Source: Bacillota bacterium (lineage in GTDB: Bacteria; Bacillota; Clostridia; DSM-8532). Taken from it: DNA of 20,811 bases. Positions 6,891 through 13,969 of the stretch are shown here, one piece after another. Position 1 is the first letter of the stretch. Every line of letters starts with the position of its first letter. Where the stretch lies: positions 1 to 20,811 of the forward strand of contig JAEWSN010000003.1 in assembly GCA_023459915.1 (NCBI GenBank). The letters run 5' to 3'. The notes below the pieces were generated by a model. That model made no database searches. It saw nothing but the letters and a program-made list of their open reading frames with translations, and was not told the DNA's origin. The translations under genes and the position numbers were made by a program.

Positions 6891-7354
6891 CTGGCTTCCT
6901 TGCCGGTCAACCGGTCTATGGCCATGTCCAACACCAGCGTGCGGTCAAAGAATTTGTCGATTTCCTGCGCGTGCAGCGCGGGTTGATCCGGCGCGTACCG
7001 CTCCGCCAGCCACAACAGTGCCTGCCGCTTTTCGTCCGGCTCCGACAACACCCGGACATTGCCGAACGCAATGGCACTGCGAAAATATGTGGTGTAGGAT
7101 TCCGGCACCACCTGATCCTGGTCGATGACACAGAAAGAGGCAAGCGGATTCTGTGCCAGCAAATCCACCTTGTGTCCCGTCAGGGCGCTGTGGAAATACA
7201 GGTGTCCCTCGCGCCACACATAGCTCAAGGGGACGGCATAGGGTTCGCCGTCAGAACCGCACAGCGCGAGTACGCCGGACGTGCCGCGCGCCAGAACCTG
7301 TTCGGCCTCGGCCTGCGTGAGCTGTTGGTTTTTCCTGCGCATGTCCCTGTTCAT
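6857..7354 (-). CDS. NimA-like pyridoxamine 5'-phosphate oxidase-fold flavoprotein
   Basis: A 165-residue split-barrel protein of the PPOX/nitroimidazole-resistance (NimA-like) group, expected to bind FMN or a related flavin as a dimer. Visible family features are the LARGTSGVLALCGSDGEPYAVPLSYVW opening (around residues 16-42), GHLYFHSALTGHKVDLLAQNP with the typical HSA..GHK segment, FCVIDQDQVVPE, and YFRSAIAFGNVRVL. Many members are uncharacterised oxidoreductases; true nitroimidazole reductases cannot be told apart by eye. The ATG at 7354 has GGGAGG eight bases upstream and gives the usual length; a 17-codon longer frame to 7405 is unlikely. The C-terminal tail, RPPQGSPG and stop, is encoded by the 30-bp repeat array and may be recently altered. 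Confidence 0.88.
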   Translation of the reverse strand: MNRDMRRKNQQLTQAEAEQVLARGTSGVLALCGSDGEPYAVPLSYVWREGHLYFHSALTGHKVDLLAQNPLASFCVIDQDQVVPESYTTYFRSAIAFGNVRVLSEPDEKRQALLWLAERYAPDQPALHAQEIDKFFDRTLVLDMAIDRLTGKEARELRPPQGSPG

Positions 7355-7472
7355 TGGATGTCCTCCCTGTCGGTAGAATGGGATCCCTTCTTTCGTAACA
7401 CGCAAACGGCATCGGTGTCAAACAGGAGTTCCCGGAACGCCGTGTTGCCACAACGTTGTATGACGGCACAAG

Positions 7473-7513
7473 AGAAAATGGCCACCCGGAAAGCGGATGC
7501 GTTCCGGGTGGCC
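7473..7513 (-). terminator. Intrinsic terminator of the sugar ABC operon
   Basis: GGCCACCCGGAA (7480-7491) and TTCCGGGTGGCC (7502-7513) form a perfect 12-bp stem with a 10-base loop. On the minus strand it is followed by ATTTTCTCTT, a T-rich tract. It lies about 85 bases past the stop of the solute-binding protein gene and upstream of the PPOX-type gene, so it separates the two minus-strand units. Confidence 0.85.
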
Positions 7514-7596
7514 ATCTTCAGGGGATATGCCAAGGGGGTCATGAAACGGGGGACCTGTCTGGTTGCAAGCCCTGTTTCAAGAAGTTGGCAGGGAGA

Positions 7597-9213
7597 TTAT
7601 TTCACAGCCGCGTTGATCTCGTCGAGCACCGGCTGCACTTTCGGCATCATGGAAGCCACAAACGTGTCCCAGTCGCCTTCGATGTCATTGGAGGTCTGCA
7701 GCAGCTCGATGAGCTTGGCCTTCACATCGGCGCCGTACGTGCCGTACTTGTCCTTGTTCGGCGCGCTCATGAAGGAGACATCGTAGTCGAAGCCCTTGAT
7801 GCCAACAGGGTTCTTGCCCATGTAGTCCCACACCATCTGGTTCTGCTCAACGCCGTATTGCGCGCTGGCAGGGTTGCCCGGACGGGTGAGGCCGGCAGCG
7901 GTGAATTCGCCGAAACGCATTTCAGAATAGGGGTTTACATACTGGCCGGTGGCTGAATCCAGTTCCCACAGCACCTTGACGGAGCCGTCGGCTGCCTTCT
8001 CATAGTCCTTGCCTTCAAAGCCGAGCCACTGGAACAGCATGCCCTCATCGCTTTGCAGGTAGTCCCACATGTCCAGGACGCGATCCATTTTCGCTTCGTC
8101 CACTTCGTTCGAGAAGGCGGTGACAGACCAGTAGTCTTCGGTCTGGGTCATCCAGAACTTGCCGTCAAAGGTGACGATGGCCGGTCCGACAGCTTCAGGA
8201 TCCGTGACCAGCTCCGCCTTGAGCAGCTTGCTCTGCAGATCGTTGTAGGTGTCCGCACCGCCGAAATAGGTGGCGAACGCGCGGCTGGCGGCGAACATGT
8301 CGGTGTGTTCGCTGGCCTTGAACTGGATGTTGTCCTTGTAGATGACGCCGTCCTGGAACAGCTCATAGGTCTTCAGCACGCCATCCTTATACTCAGGGGT
8401 GGTCGGCGGCCAAATGTACTTGCCGTCGGCGCCTTTGATGTAGGAGCAGGTTTCATTGCCTTCAGCGGGAACCGGGCCGATGAACAGCACCGGCGCGTGC
8501 GGGAACGCCCAGCTCGGCATCACCAGACCGGCCATGTTCGGGTCCTTTGCCTGCGCGGCCTTGATGAGGGCCACCCATTCGTCGTAGGTGTAGACATCGC
8601 CTTCGTTGTACATGCCCAGCTCCTTGGCGATGTCACGGCGATAGACCCAATGGGAAGAGTAGGTATTTTGTGCCACTTCCGGGTTGTTGCGGTTGGCGGG
8701 CCATGCGTACAACTTGCCATCCACCTTCATGGCCTCTACGGACTTCATGCCCGAAGCCAGGCGATTGAGCTCGGGGCGGGCCTGCAGCTTGGCCATGGGG
8801 ATTTCGGTGAACGCGCCCTGGCTGGCCCAGGTTTTGTATTCCTGGGAGCTGGCACCCTTGAGATCCCACCAGACCAGATCCGGCATGTCGTTGGCGGAGA
8901 CCCAGGTGCGGATCTTCTCGCCCCAGTCACCCCAGGAAACCGGCTGATAATCGAACTCGATACCGAAAGTCTCCTTGATGTAATCGGATTTTGGATTGTT
9001 GCCACATTTCTCGGCATCCATGACGTTCATGGAGACGGTGATGACATCCTTCGCGGCGACGGCGGGCGCGGTGTCGCCATCGGCGGATGCCGCAGGAGCG
9101 TTGGAAGAAGTCGCCGGGGTGTCGCCTGTGGGCGTGGTGCCGCCACATCCGGCCAGCATGCCGATGAGCATGAAGACGCAGAGCAGCAGCGCAAGTGTTT
9201 TCTTTCTTGTCAT
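7597..9213 (-). CDS. Carbohydrate ABC transporter solute-binding lipoprotein
   Basis: A 538-residue extracellular solute-binding protein of the large CUT1 type that travels with LplB/LplC-like permeases. A lipoprotein signal peptide is clear: basic MTRKK, hydrophobic stretch, then lipobox LAGC with the lipidated Cys23. A Thr/Ala/Ser-rich linker follows (about 24-50). The mature part has YQPVSWGDWGEKIRTW, DMPDLVWWDLKG, DVYTYDEWVALIKAAQ, EDYWSVTAFSNEVDEAKMDRVLDMWDYL and WLGFEGKDYE, all typical of sugar-binding proteins of this class. The many aromatic residues fit an oligosaccharide ligand, which is not identified. AAGGAGG lies eight bases upstream of the ATG. It is the last gene of the minus-strand operon. 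Confidence 0.93.
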   Translation of the reverse strand: MTRKKTLALLLCVFMLIGMLAGCGGTTPTGDTPATSSNAPAASADGDTAPAVAAKDVITVSMNVMDAEKCGNNPKSDYIKETFGIEFDYQPVSWGDWGEKIRTWVSANDMPDLVWWDLKGASSQEYKTWASQGAFTEIPMAKLQARPELNRLASGMKSVEAMKVDGKLYAWPANRNNPEVAQNTYSSHWVYRRDIAKELGMYNEGDVYTYDEWVALIKAAQAKDPNMAGLVMPSWAFPHAPVLFIGPVPAEGNETCSYIKGADGKYIWPPTTPEYKDGVLKTYELFQDGVIYKDNIQFKASEHTDMFAASRAFATYFGGADTYNDLQSKLLKAELVTDPEAVGPAIVTFDGKFWMTQTEDYWSVTAFSNEVDEAKMDRVLDMWDYLQSDEGMLFQWLGFEGKDYEKAADGSVKVLWELDSATGQYVNPYSEMRFGEFTAAGLTRPGNPASAQYGVEQNQMVWDYMGKNPVGIKGFDYDVSFMSAPNKDKYGTYGADVKAKLIELLQTSNDIEGDWDTFVASMMPKVQPVLDEINAAVK

Positions 9214-9286
9214 GTCAGTGTCCTCCTTTTCTTGTTATCACGACGGCCGGAGCCGTGGATACCGGGGGGAGAGGGGTCAAGGGATT

Positions 9287-9349
9287 TGCCGGGTGCGCTG
9301 GGTTTACCAGTTTCGCCAGATTAGCTTGGGGTGCCCGGTTCGCCGGGTT
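9287..9349. repeat. Degenerate 9-bp tandem repeat upstream of the solute-binding protein gene
   Basis: Seven successive 9-mers (9287, 9296, 9305, 9314, 9323, 9332, 9341) resemble TGCCGGGTT on the plus strand; flanking 9-mers are more decayed. On the minus strand they form part of the mRNA leader of the solute-binding protein and could be read as an Asn-Pro-Ala repeat. No ribosome binding site or start supports a gene there. Confidence 0.65.
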
Positions 9350-9392
9350 CATTGGGCAGTCAGGGCCGCTGCCAGGTGTCTTTTGGGGTAAC

Positions 9393-9438
9393 AAAAACCA
9401 CGGCCTCACAGGGGAGTTCCCTGCAAAGGCCCGCGTGG
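9393..9438 (-). terminator. Terminator-like hairpin between permease and solute-binding protein genes
   Basis: On the minus strand, CCACG (9438-9434), GCCT and CAGGG pair with CCCTG, AGGC and CGTGG (9402-9398), an interrupted stem of about 14 bp, followed directly by TTTTT (9397-9393). It lies inside the operon, so it could partially terminate transcription after the permease genes or protect a processed mRNA and thereby adjust the ratio of binding protein to permeases. Confidence 0.6.
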
Positions 9439-9468
9439 TCACGCGGCCTTGCTTGCTTCAACGATTGC

Positions 9469-9540
9469 TGTGTCTCTGGTTGTGTCTCTCGTCGAGGCTT
9501 TGTTGCGTTGTTTGTCGCGTTGTTTGTCGCGTTCAGGCTA
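9469..9540. repeat. 12-bp periodic repeat ending at the permease stop codon
   Basis: Six consecutive 12-mers run from 9469 to 9540: two TGTGTCTCT-type units (9469, 9481), one intermediate, two identical GCGTTGTTTGTC units (9505, 9517), and a last unit (9529) that contains the stop codon of the minus-strand permease. With the 9-bp repeats and the hairpin it fills most of the 324-base gap 9214-9537, which holds no supported gene. Confidence 0.7.
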
Positions 9541-10482
9541 TTCCTTCACGGCGCCGAGCATCATGCCGGAGAGGAAATAGCGCTGCAGGAACGGATACAG
9601 CATCATCATGGGGAACATGGTCACAACCACGGAGGCCATCTTGATGCTGTCGCCGTAGGTGTCCGGCCGAACCTGGCCGGGGACGAGGGTGGTGTTGGCG
9701 AAGTTCGCGTCCTGGATGATTTTGCGCAGGGTCAGCTGAAGCGGCCATTTTTCTGTGGACCGGATGAACATCATCGCGTTGAACCACTCGTTCCAGCGGT
9801 CAACGACGTAGTACAGGGTGAAGGTGGCCAGCAGCGGCAGGGACAGTGGCAGAATGATGCGCAGGAGAATGGTCATGTCGCTGGCGCCGTCAAGCTTGGC
9901 GGATTCCTCCAGTGAGGGGGGCAGGGAGCGGAAGTAATTGGAGATGATGAGCATGTAGAGGATGGCGATGCCGCTGGGAATGATCATGACGGCCAGCGTG
10001 TTCATGAGCTTCAAATCCTTGATGAGCAGGTAGAAGGGGATGATGCCGCCGGAGAAATACATGGTGAACACAATGAGGAAGCGGAAGAACCGGCGGCCCG
10101 GCAGCGGCTTGTTGAGCGCATAGGCGCACAGAACCGTCAGGGTCATGTTGTAGGCGGTGCCCACCACGGAGACGATGACTGAATTGAGCATGCTCGACCA
10201 GATGAGCCGGGATTTGAACACGAACTCATAGCTGTCCCAAATGATGGCCTTTGGCCAGAGCATGAACGGAGAGCGCACATAAATCTGCTGCGGCACCAGG
10301 GAAACCAGGACGGCGTTATAGAACGGGTACAGGATACTCAGCGCAAAGGCGCTCAGCAGGAAAATGAGGATGCCGTCGGCCACCGTGAACTTCCGGATGC
10401 GGTTGTTGCGCGCGAGAAGTGCCTGTTCGGCTTTTTTGGTTGTCAACTTGCTGGAACGGGTCTCCGTTGTATCCATGGACAT
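9538..10482 (-). CDS. Sugar ABC transporter permease (LplC/YtcP type)
   Basis: A 314-residue inner-membrane permease of the CUT1 (MalG-like) family. Six hydrophobic segments can be picked out, beginning ILIFLLSAFALSILYPFY. The cytoplasmic EAA loop, which contacts the ATPase, reads EESAKLDGASDMTILLRIILPLSLP (around residue 190). SGGIIPFYLLIKDLKLMNT and VVDRWNEWFNAM are characteristic of the LplC/YtcP branch, and the C-terminus ends FLQRYFLSGMMLGAVKE as in that branch. AAGGAG lies ten bases before the ATG at 10482; an inner ATG two codons later is less well placed. It is the second gene of the operon, 165 bases after the first permease across a 33-bp repeat array. No ATP-binding subunit is nearby, so a shared MsmX-like ATPase is expected. 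Confidence 0.95.
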   Translation of the reverse strand: MSMDTTETRSSKLTTKKAEQALLARNNRIRKFTVADGILIFLLSAFALSILYPFYNAVLVSLVPQQIYVRSPFMLWPKAIIWDSYEFVFKSRLIWSSMLNSVIVSVVGTAYNMTLTVLCAYALNKPLPGRRFFRFLIVFTMYFSGGIIPFYLLIKDLKLMNTLAVMIIPSGIAILYMLIISNYFRSLPPSLEESAKLDGASDMTILLRIILPLSLPLLATFTLYYVVDRWNEWFNAMMFIRSTEKWPLQLTLRKIIQDANFANTTLVPGQVRPDTYGDSIKMASVVVTMFPMMMLYPFLQRYFLSGMMLGAVKE

Positions 10483-10561
10483 CTTGCCAATTCTCCTTAT
10501 TGCGGTGGCGCTGATATATCGTGGAATGCCTGCCGACAGGTATCGGTGCGGATCCGGTCAT

Positions 10562-10676
10562 GTCGTTGCCAAACCGCAGGCGCTATGTGGTGCCGTCGTT
10601 GTCAAAACGCAGGCGCTGTGTGATGCCGTCGTTGTCAACCGCAGGCGCTATATGATGCCGTCGCTGCCAAAGACGC
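10562..10676. repeat. 33-bp tandem repeat array at the 3' end of the first permease gene
   Basis: Units beginning GTCGTTGCC/GTCGTTGTC start at 10562, 10595 and 10628, and a coding variant GTCGCTGCC starts at 10660, giving steps of 33, 33 and 32 bp. The shared core is CGCAGGCGCT. The permease gene stops at 10648, so its last codons (FGSDGII and stop) lie in the fourth and part of the third unit and the array continues downstream into the gap. The coding end may therefore have been the source of the repeats. Confidence 0.85.
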
Positions 10677-11664
10677 GGGCTACCCGGTTCGCCGTGATGA
10701 GCAGGACGAAGTTGATGACGTTCTTGAACAGGCCCACGGCAGTGGGGAAGCCCATGTCCACCGCGATCTCCCGCTGGAAGGTGATGCGGTAGATGAAGGT
10801 GTCGATGGTGTCGGCCGAGGGGTAGACCGGCGGGCTGTACAGGTTGAAGATTTGGTCGAAGCTGCCGTCCATGACGCCGCCGACGCGCAGCAGGAACTGG
10901 ATGACAATCATGCTGGCGATGCCGGGCAGGGTGATGTACCAGATGCGCTGCATCCGGTTGCAACCGTCGATGGTGGCGGCCTCGTACAGCGCGGGGTCGA
11001 TGCCGGCGATGCTGGCCAGGTAGATGATGGTGCCCCAGCCGGCCTCCTTCCAGATGTCCGTACCGACAAGGAATCCCCGGAAGGTGTCGTTGTTGTACAG
11101 GAAGCTCCAGTCCTTGGCCATGGCCGGATCCATGACCTCGATGATTTTCTTCATGGCGCCCGCGTCGCCGAACAGGTTCAGGCAGATGCCGGCCACAATG
11201 ATCCACGAAAGAAAATGCGGAAAGGTGTAGACGGTCTGCAGAAACCGCTTGTAGCGGGGCATGTAGACCTCGTTGAGCATGATGGCCAGGATGATGGGGA
11301 AGGGGAAGCCAAAGACGATTTTCTGGAAGGAGATGATGAGCGTGTTCCACAGGGCGCGGAAAAAGTCCGTCTCGATCATCATGCGCTCAAAATGGCCGAA
11401 CCCTATCCAGGGGCTCTCCGCAATGCCGCGCAAGGAGTATTCCTTGAACGCGAGCTGGATGCCATACATCGGCACATAACGGAAAATGACGAAAAAGGCC
11501 AGTGGCAGCGCGAGCATGGCATAGATGTACCGGTATTGCCAGATTTCCCTGCGCAGTGTGGCCCATTTGCTTCTTGTCGGAGGCTGCCACGGGGAATCCG
11601 AGGGAGATGATCCGGATGCAGGGGTGGAATTTGTGTTTTGCAGGTTCTTTTTGAAGACGGACAC
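10648..11664 (-). CDS. Sugar ABC transporter permease (LplB/YtcO type)
   Basis: A 338-residue MalF-like CUT1 permease, first gene of the minus-strand operon. After a Ser/Pro-rich cytoplasmic N-terminus comes YRYIYAMLALPLAFFVIFRYVPMYGIQLAFKEY, the hallmark start of the LplB branch, then five more hydrophobic segments. The EAA loop is ALYEAATIDGCNRMQRIWYITLPGI. The start is the GTG at 11664, with AAGGAG nine bases upstream. The frame is open to 11787, but that stretch crosses the operator candidate and has no ribosome binding site. It pairs with the downstream LplC-type permease to form the membrane channel. The C-terminus (VARVFGSDGII) runs into the 33-bp repeat. Confidence 0.94.
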   Translation of the reverse strand: MSVFKKNLQNTNSTPASGSSPSDSPWQPPTRSKWATLRREIWQYRYIYAMLALPLAFFVIFRYVPMYGIQLAFKEYSLRGIAESPWIGFGHFERMMIETDFFRALWNTLIISFQKIVFGFPFPIILAIMLNEVYMPRYKRFLQTVYTFPHFLSWIIVAGICLNLFGDAGAMKKIIEVMDPAMAKDWSFLYNNDTFRGFLVGTDIWKEAGWGTIIYLASIAGIDPALYEAATIDGCNRMQRIWYITLPGIASMIVIQFLLRVGGVMDGSFDQIFNLYSPPVYPSADTIDTFIYRITFQREIAVDMGFPTAVGLFKNVINFVLLITANRVARVFGSDGII

Positions 11665-11789
11665 GATGCGGATCTCCTTCCATTGATGGGGATTCGGGCC
11701 AAAGAGATGGCGCCGGGATGTTGTGGCATTCCCGCTTGCAGGGGAACAAGGCAACACTGGGAGAAGGCGTGTTCGCGGCTTGTTCAAAA

Positions 11790-11803
11790 TTGTAACGTGA
11801 CAA
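11790..11803. promoter_or_regulatory. Operator candidate in the ABC operon leader
   Basis: TTGTAACGTGACAA is a 14-bp near-palindrome (12 of 14 positions symmetric). It lies about 15-30 bases downstream of the predicted start of the ABC operon transcript, a usual place for repressor binding. A second copy, matching over TTGTAACGTGAC, lies at 11955-11966 on the other side of the promoter. Confidence 0.5.
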
Positions 11804-11823
11804 TAAGGACTTTGGATGAGATG

Positions 11824-11852
11824 ATTCTATCGTTTGCGTTGGGTGTTGTCAA
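11824..11852 (-). promoter_or_regulatory. Promoter of the sugar ABC operon
   Basis: On the minus strand TTGACA (11852-11847), a 17-base spacer and TAGAAT (11829-11824) form a near-consensus sigma-A-type promoter. Transcription would start near 11817 and read into the first permease gene, whose start codon is at 11664. Confidence 0.8.
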
Positions 11853-11954
11853 CACAGAACTGTTGTCCTGATTTGTCATATTCATCACTTTTGACGAAAA
11901 ACAAGCAAAATCTCTGAAGGCGCTCTGCCTTTGCGTCATGCAAGAACGCCCGTT

Positions 11955-11968
11955 TTGTAACGTGACTA
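11955..11968. promoter_or_regulatory. Second copy of the TTGTAACGTGAC operator candidate
   Basis: TTGTAACGTGACTA repeats the first 12 bases of the site at 11790 in the same orientation, 165 bp away. It lies about 100 bases upstream of the ABC operon -35 and about 60 bases upstream of the FAH gene -35, so one regulator could act on both divergent units. The 444-base gap between the two start codons (11665-12108) holds these sites, the two promoters and no supported gene. Confidence 0.45.
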
Positions 11969-12027
11969 AAGCAAAAAGTGATCAAGATACGAATCTTAAC
12001 GTGCTGGTTTTGTCATGTGTTTCCGCA

Positions 12028-12056
12028 TTGACAGTGTATTCCGGGAATCATAAGAT
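12028..12056 (+). promoter_or_regulatory. Promoter of the FAH-family gene
   Basis: TTGACA (12028-12033) and TAAGAT (12051-12056) are 17 bases apart. The spacer contains the palindrome ATTCC-G-GGAAT (12038-12048), a possible binding site. The transcript would start near 12063 and carry the GGGGTCAGACCCC palindrome (12084-12096) in its leader. Confidence 0.65.
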
Positions 12057-12083
12057 GGGACCACAACAGAGGCATGGAAACAC

Positions 12084-12096
12084 GGGGTCAGACCCC
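12084..12096. repeat. GGGGTCAGACCCC palindrome, copy 1
   Basis: A perfect 13-bp palindrome (6-bp arms around one base) lies in the leader of the FAH-family gene, four bases before its AGGAG. The same sequence recurs three times at 14795-14869. Confidence 0.8.
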
Positions 12097-12108
12097 AAAG
12101 GAGCGAGT

Positions 12109-13014
12109 ATGAAACTGACAGCCTACCATTCGAAAATGGGTGTGGAGACAGGGATCGTCACGGATCGGGGCGTGTTGTCCGTCCGTCTGGCGGGAGAAGC
12201 GCTGGGGGCGCGGTTGAACCCGGATCCCATGTCATGGATTCAGGGGGGCATCATCACAAGGCCAACCCTTGAGGCGATTGCGGCAACCGCTGCATCCGAG
12301 CTTGGCCGGCGCGTGTTTGCCGACTGCTTCCTCGATGAGGCGGCGATGAGCTTCGCACCCTGCGTGCCAACCCCGGGAAAAATCCTCTGCATTGGATTGA
12401 ACTACCGCAAACACGCGGAAGAAACCGGTGCGGCCATTCCGGATTCCCCGGTGGTGTTCGGGAAATTCAACAATGCCTTGTCCGCGCACAACGAGACGAT
12501 TGCCCTGCCGCCCTCAAGCACCATGGTGGACTATGAGGCCGAACTGGCCATTGTGATTGGGCGCCGGGCGTTCAATGTTTCCAGGGAGGATGCCCTGAAT
12601 GCCGTGTTCGGCTATTGCTGCGCGAACGACTTCTCCGCGCGCGATCTGCAGAAGCGCACCAGCCAGTGGCTGCTCGGCAAAACCTGCGAGGGCTTCTGCC
12701 CGCTGGGGCCGTATCTTGTCACGGCGGACGAGGTGGCAAACCCCAACGCACTGGCCATTCGCAGCACGGTGAACGGCCAGACGCGCCAGTCCTCCAATAC
12801 CAGGGACATGATATTCTCCTGTGCCGAGATCATCTCGTACATCAGCGAGCACCTGGTGCTGGAACCGGGAGATGTCATCCTCACAGGCACCCCCGAGGGC
12901 GTTGTGTTCGGCATGCCGAAGGATCAGCAGGTGTATCTGGCGGACGGGGATGTGGTGACGGTGGAGGTCGAGGGGCTGGGCGTGCTGGAGAACCGCATGG
13001 TGGCGCGGGCGTGA
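12109..13014 (+). CDS. Fumarylacetoacetate hydrolase-family protein
   Basis: A 301-residue member of the FAH superfamily, whose enzymes hydrolyse, hydrate or decarboxylate 2-keto acids with a divalent metal. The C-terminal catalytic domain begins near residue 90 with KILCIGLNYRKHAEETG (H102 is the usual active-site His). The metal ligands are E143 and E145 in DYEAELA and D174 in CANDFSARDLQ. The tail VILTGTPEGVVFGM and LADGDVVTVEVEGLG is typical. Likely roles are cleavage of a diketo-deoxy sugar acid or a ureidoglycolate-like reaction; the former fits the sugar genes around it. The ATG at 12109 has AAAGGAG six bases upstream; the open frame back to 11938 crosses promoter and operator sites and is not coding. 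It is a single-gene unit ending at a bidirectional terminator. Confidence 0.93.
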   Translation: MKLTAYHSKMGVETGIVTDRGVLSVRLAGEALGARLNPDPMSWIQGGIITRPTLEAIAATAASELGRRVFADCFLDEAAMSFAPCVPTPGKILCIGLNYRKHAEETGAAIPDSPVVFGKFNNALSAHNETIALPPSSTMVDYEAELAIVIGRRAFNVSREDALNAVFGYCCANDFSARDLQKRTSQWLLGKTCEGFCPLGPYLVTADEVANPNALAIRSTVNGQTRQSSNTRDMIFSCAEIISYISEHLVLEPGDVILTGTPEGVVFGMPKDQQVYLADGDVVTVEVEGLGVLENRMVARA

Positions 13015-13125
13015 AGGGGTGGCAGCCGTCACGGTGCGATGACATGCGGTGAGGGCGAAGACCGGTTCGTGCGTCTGGCGGCAATGCCCGATGCGTCCTG
13101 GTGGACGTGAAATGTGTGAAATGAC

Positions 13126-13163
13126 AGAAAAAAGCCCGATCCCAGTTGCGGATCGGGCCTTTT
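13126..13163. terminator. Bidirectional terminator between FAH and esterase genes
   Basis: GCCCGATCC (13134-13142) pairs with GGATCGGGC (13150-13158), a perfect 9-bp stem with a 7-base loop. It has AAAAAA on the left and CTTTT on the right, so it can serve both the plus-strand FAH gene and the minus-strand esterase operon. The rest of 13015-13168 shows nothing else. Confidence 0.88.
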
Positions 13164-13168
13164 CCTGT

Positions 13169-13969
13169 TCAGCCATTGGGCCGGATGAACCGGAGGAATT
13201 CCTGAATATGCTCGTCCCAGTATTCCCAGGTGTGGGCGCCGGCGTCTTCGTTGTAGGTGTAGCCGAACGGGTTGCCGGCCAGGCTCTGGAAGAAGTCGCG
13301 GGTCTGGTGCGCGGCGTCGAGCAGGAAGTCGTCGCGACCGATGCTGTGGTAGATGCGGGGAAACGGCCCGCCGGATTCCGCGAGCTTCCGGGCGTTGTGC
13401 AGCACATCCTCCTCCGTGCCGTCGGTATTGCGGTCACCGTACACGATGCGCATGCGCTCCGCCCAGCGGGGATTGATGTCGCGGCGGCCATCCTTGTCCT
13501 TGGGATGGTTGTCCGCGCCGGCGGACAGGCAGCCGATGGCCGCATAGTTTTGCGGTCTGGCCAGACCGATTTTCATGCAGCCCGCGCCGCCCATGGACAA
13601 GCCGGCGATGTAGTTGTCCCCACGCTTGTCGGAGAGCGGGAAAAAGGTGCGCATCAGGCGGGGCAGCTCGTCGGCCATATAGGTGAAGTATTTTCCGCCA
13701 TGTGCCATGTCGGCGTAGGAGGACAGATGCGCATTGGGCATCACCACCGCCAGCCCCAGCGGCGCCACATAGCGCTCAATGGATGTGCGGCGCTGCCAGA
13801 TGGTGTGGTTGTCGCTCGCACCGTGCAGCAGCCACAGCACGGGATGCTTTTCCGCGGTCGCGGTGGTTTCCATGCCGATGAGCCGGTTCGACGCCTGCGG
13901 CAGGATCACATCCACGGCCACGCACATGCCGAGAGACTCGGAGAAGAAATTGGTATGGATCAACGCCAT
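13169..13969 (-). CDS. Putative esterase, second tandem copy (alpha/beta hydrolase)
   Basis: A 266-residue cytoplasmic alpha/beta hydrolase of the esterase D/tributyrin-esterase-like family, no signal peptide. The nucleophile elbow is GLSMGG with Ser125; HPVLWLLHGASDNHTIWQRRTSIERY holds the oxyanion-hole region; the acid is probably an Asp of GRDDFLL; the catalytic His is H246 in GAHTWEYWD. The start at 13969 has GGGAGG nine bases upstream and overlaps the end of the preceding esterase by 10 bases, indicating translational coupling. It is clearly a paralogue of that gene (same NFFS..LGM, SIERY and YWDE.IQ segments) but has diverged in the cap region (NHPKDKDGRRDINPRWAERM), which suggests different acyl substrates. 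Deacylation of sugars is a plausible role. Confidence 0.92.
   Translation of the reverse strand: MALIHTNFFSESLGMCVAVDVILPQASNRLIGMETTATAEKHPVLWLLHGASDNHTIWQRRTSIERYVAPLGLAVVMPNAHLSSYADMAHGGKYFTYMADELPRLMRTFFPLSDKRGDNYIAGLSMGGAGCMKIGLARPQNYAAIGCLSAGADNHPKDKDGRRDINPRWAERMRIVYGDRNTDGTEEDVLHNARKLAESGGPFPRIYHSIGRDDFLLDAAHQTRDFFQSLAGNPFGYTYNEDAGAHTWEYWDEHIQEFLRFIRPNG

Noticed and set aside
6745..7128. Plus-strand decapeptide-repeat protein (PGVNPGI-type) after the transglycosylase gene.
   Set aside because: The peptide repeat simply reflects the 30-bp DNA array; the rest is antisense to the NimA-like gene and no start signal is present.
6776..7786. Long plus-strand open frame of 336 codons.
   Set aside because: It runs antisense to the NimA-like gene, starts in the 30-bp repeats, crosses the terminator hairpin and has no ribosome binding site or family resemblance.
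8053..9324. Long plus-strand open frame of 423 codons opposite the solute-binding protein gene.
   Set aside because: It is the antisense shadow of a clearly identified lipoprotein gene; its composition (many Val, Gly, His, Asp) is typical of such shadows.
9215..9442. Asn-Pro-Ala repeat peptide on the minus strand before the solute-binding protein.
   Set aside because: The frame spans the terminator-like hairpin, has no ribosome binding site, and is explained by the 9-bp DNA repeat.
2663..10676. CRISPR array, suggested by regular repeats.
   Set aside because: The units are contiguous without unique spacers, differ between loci, and no cas genes are present.
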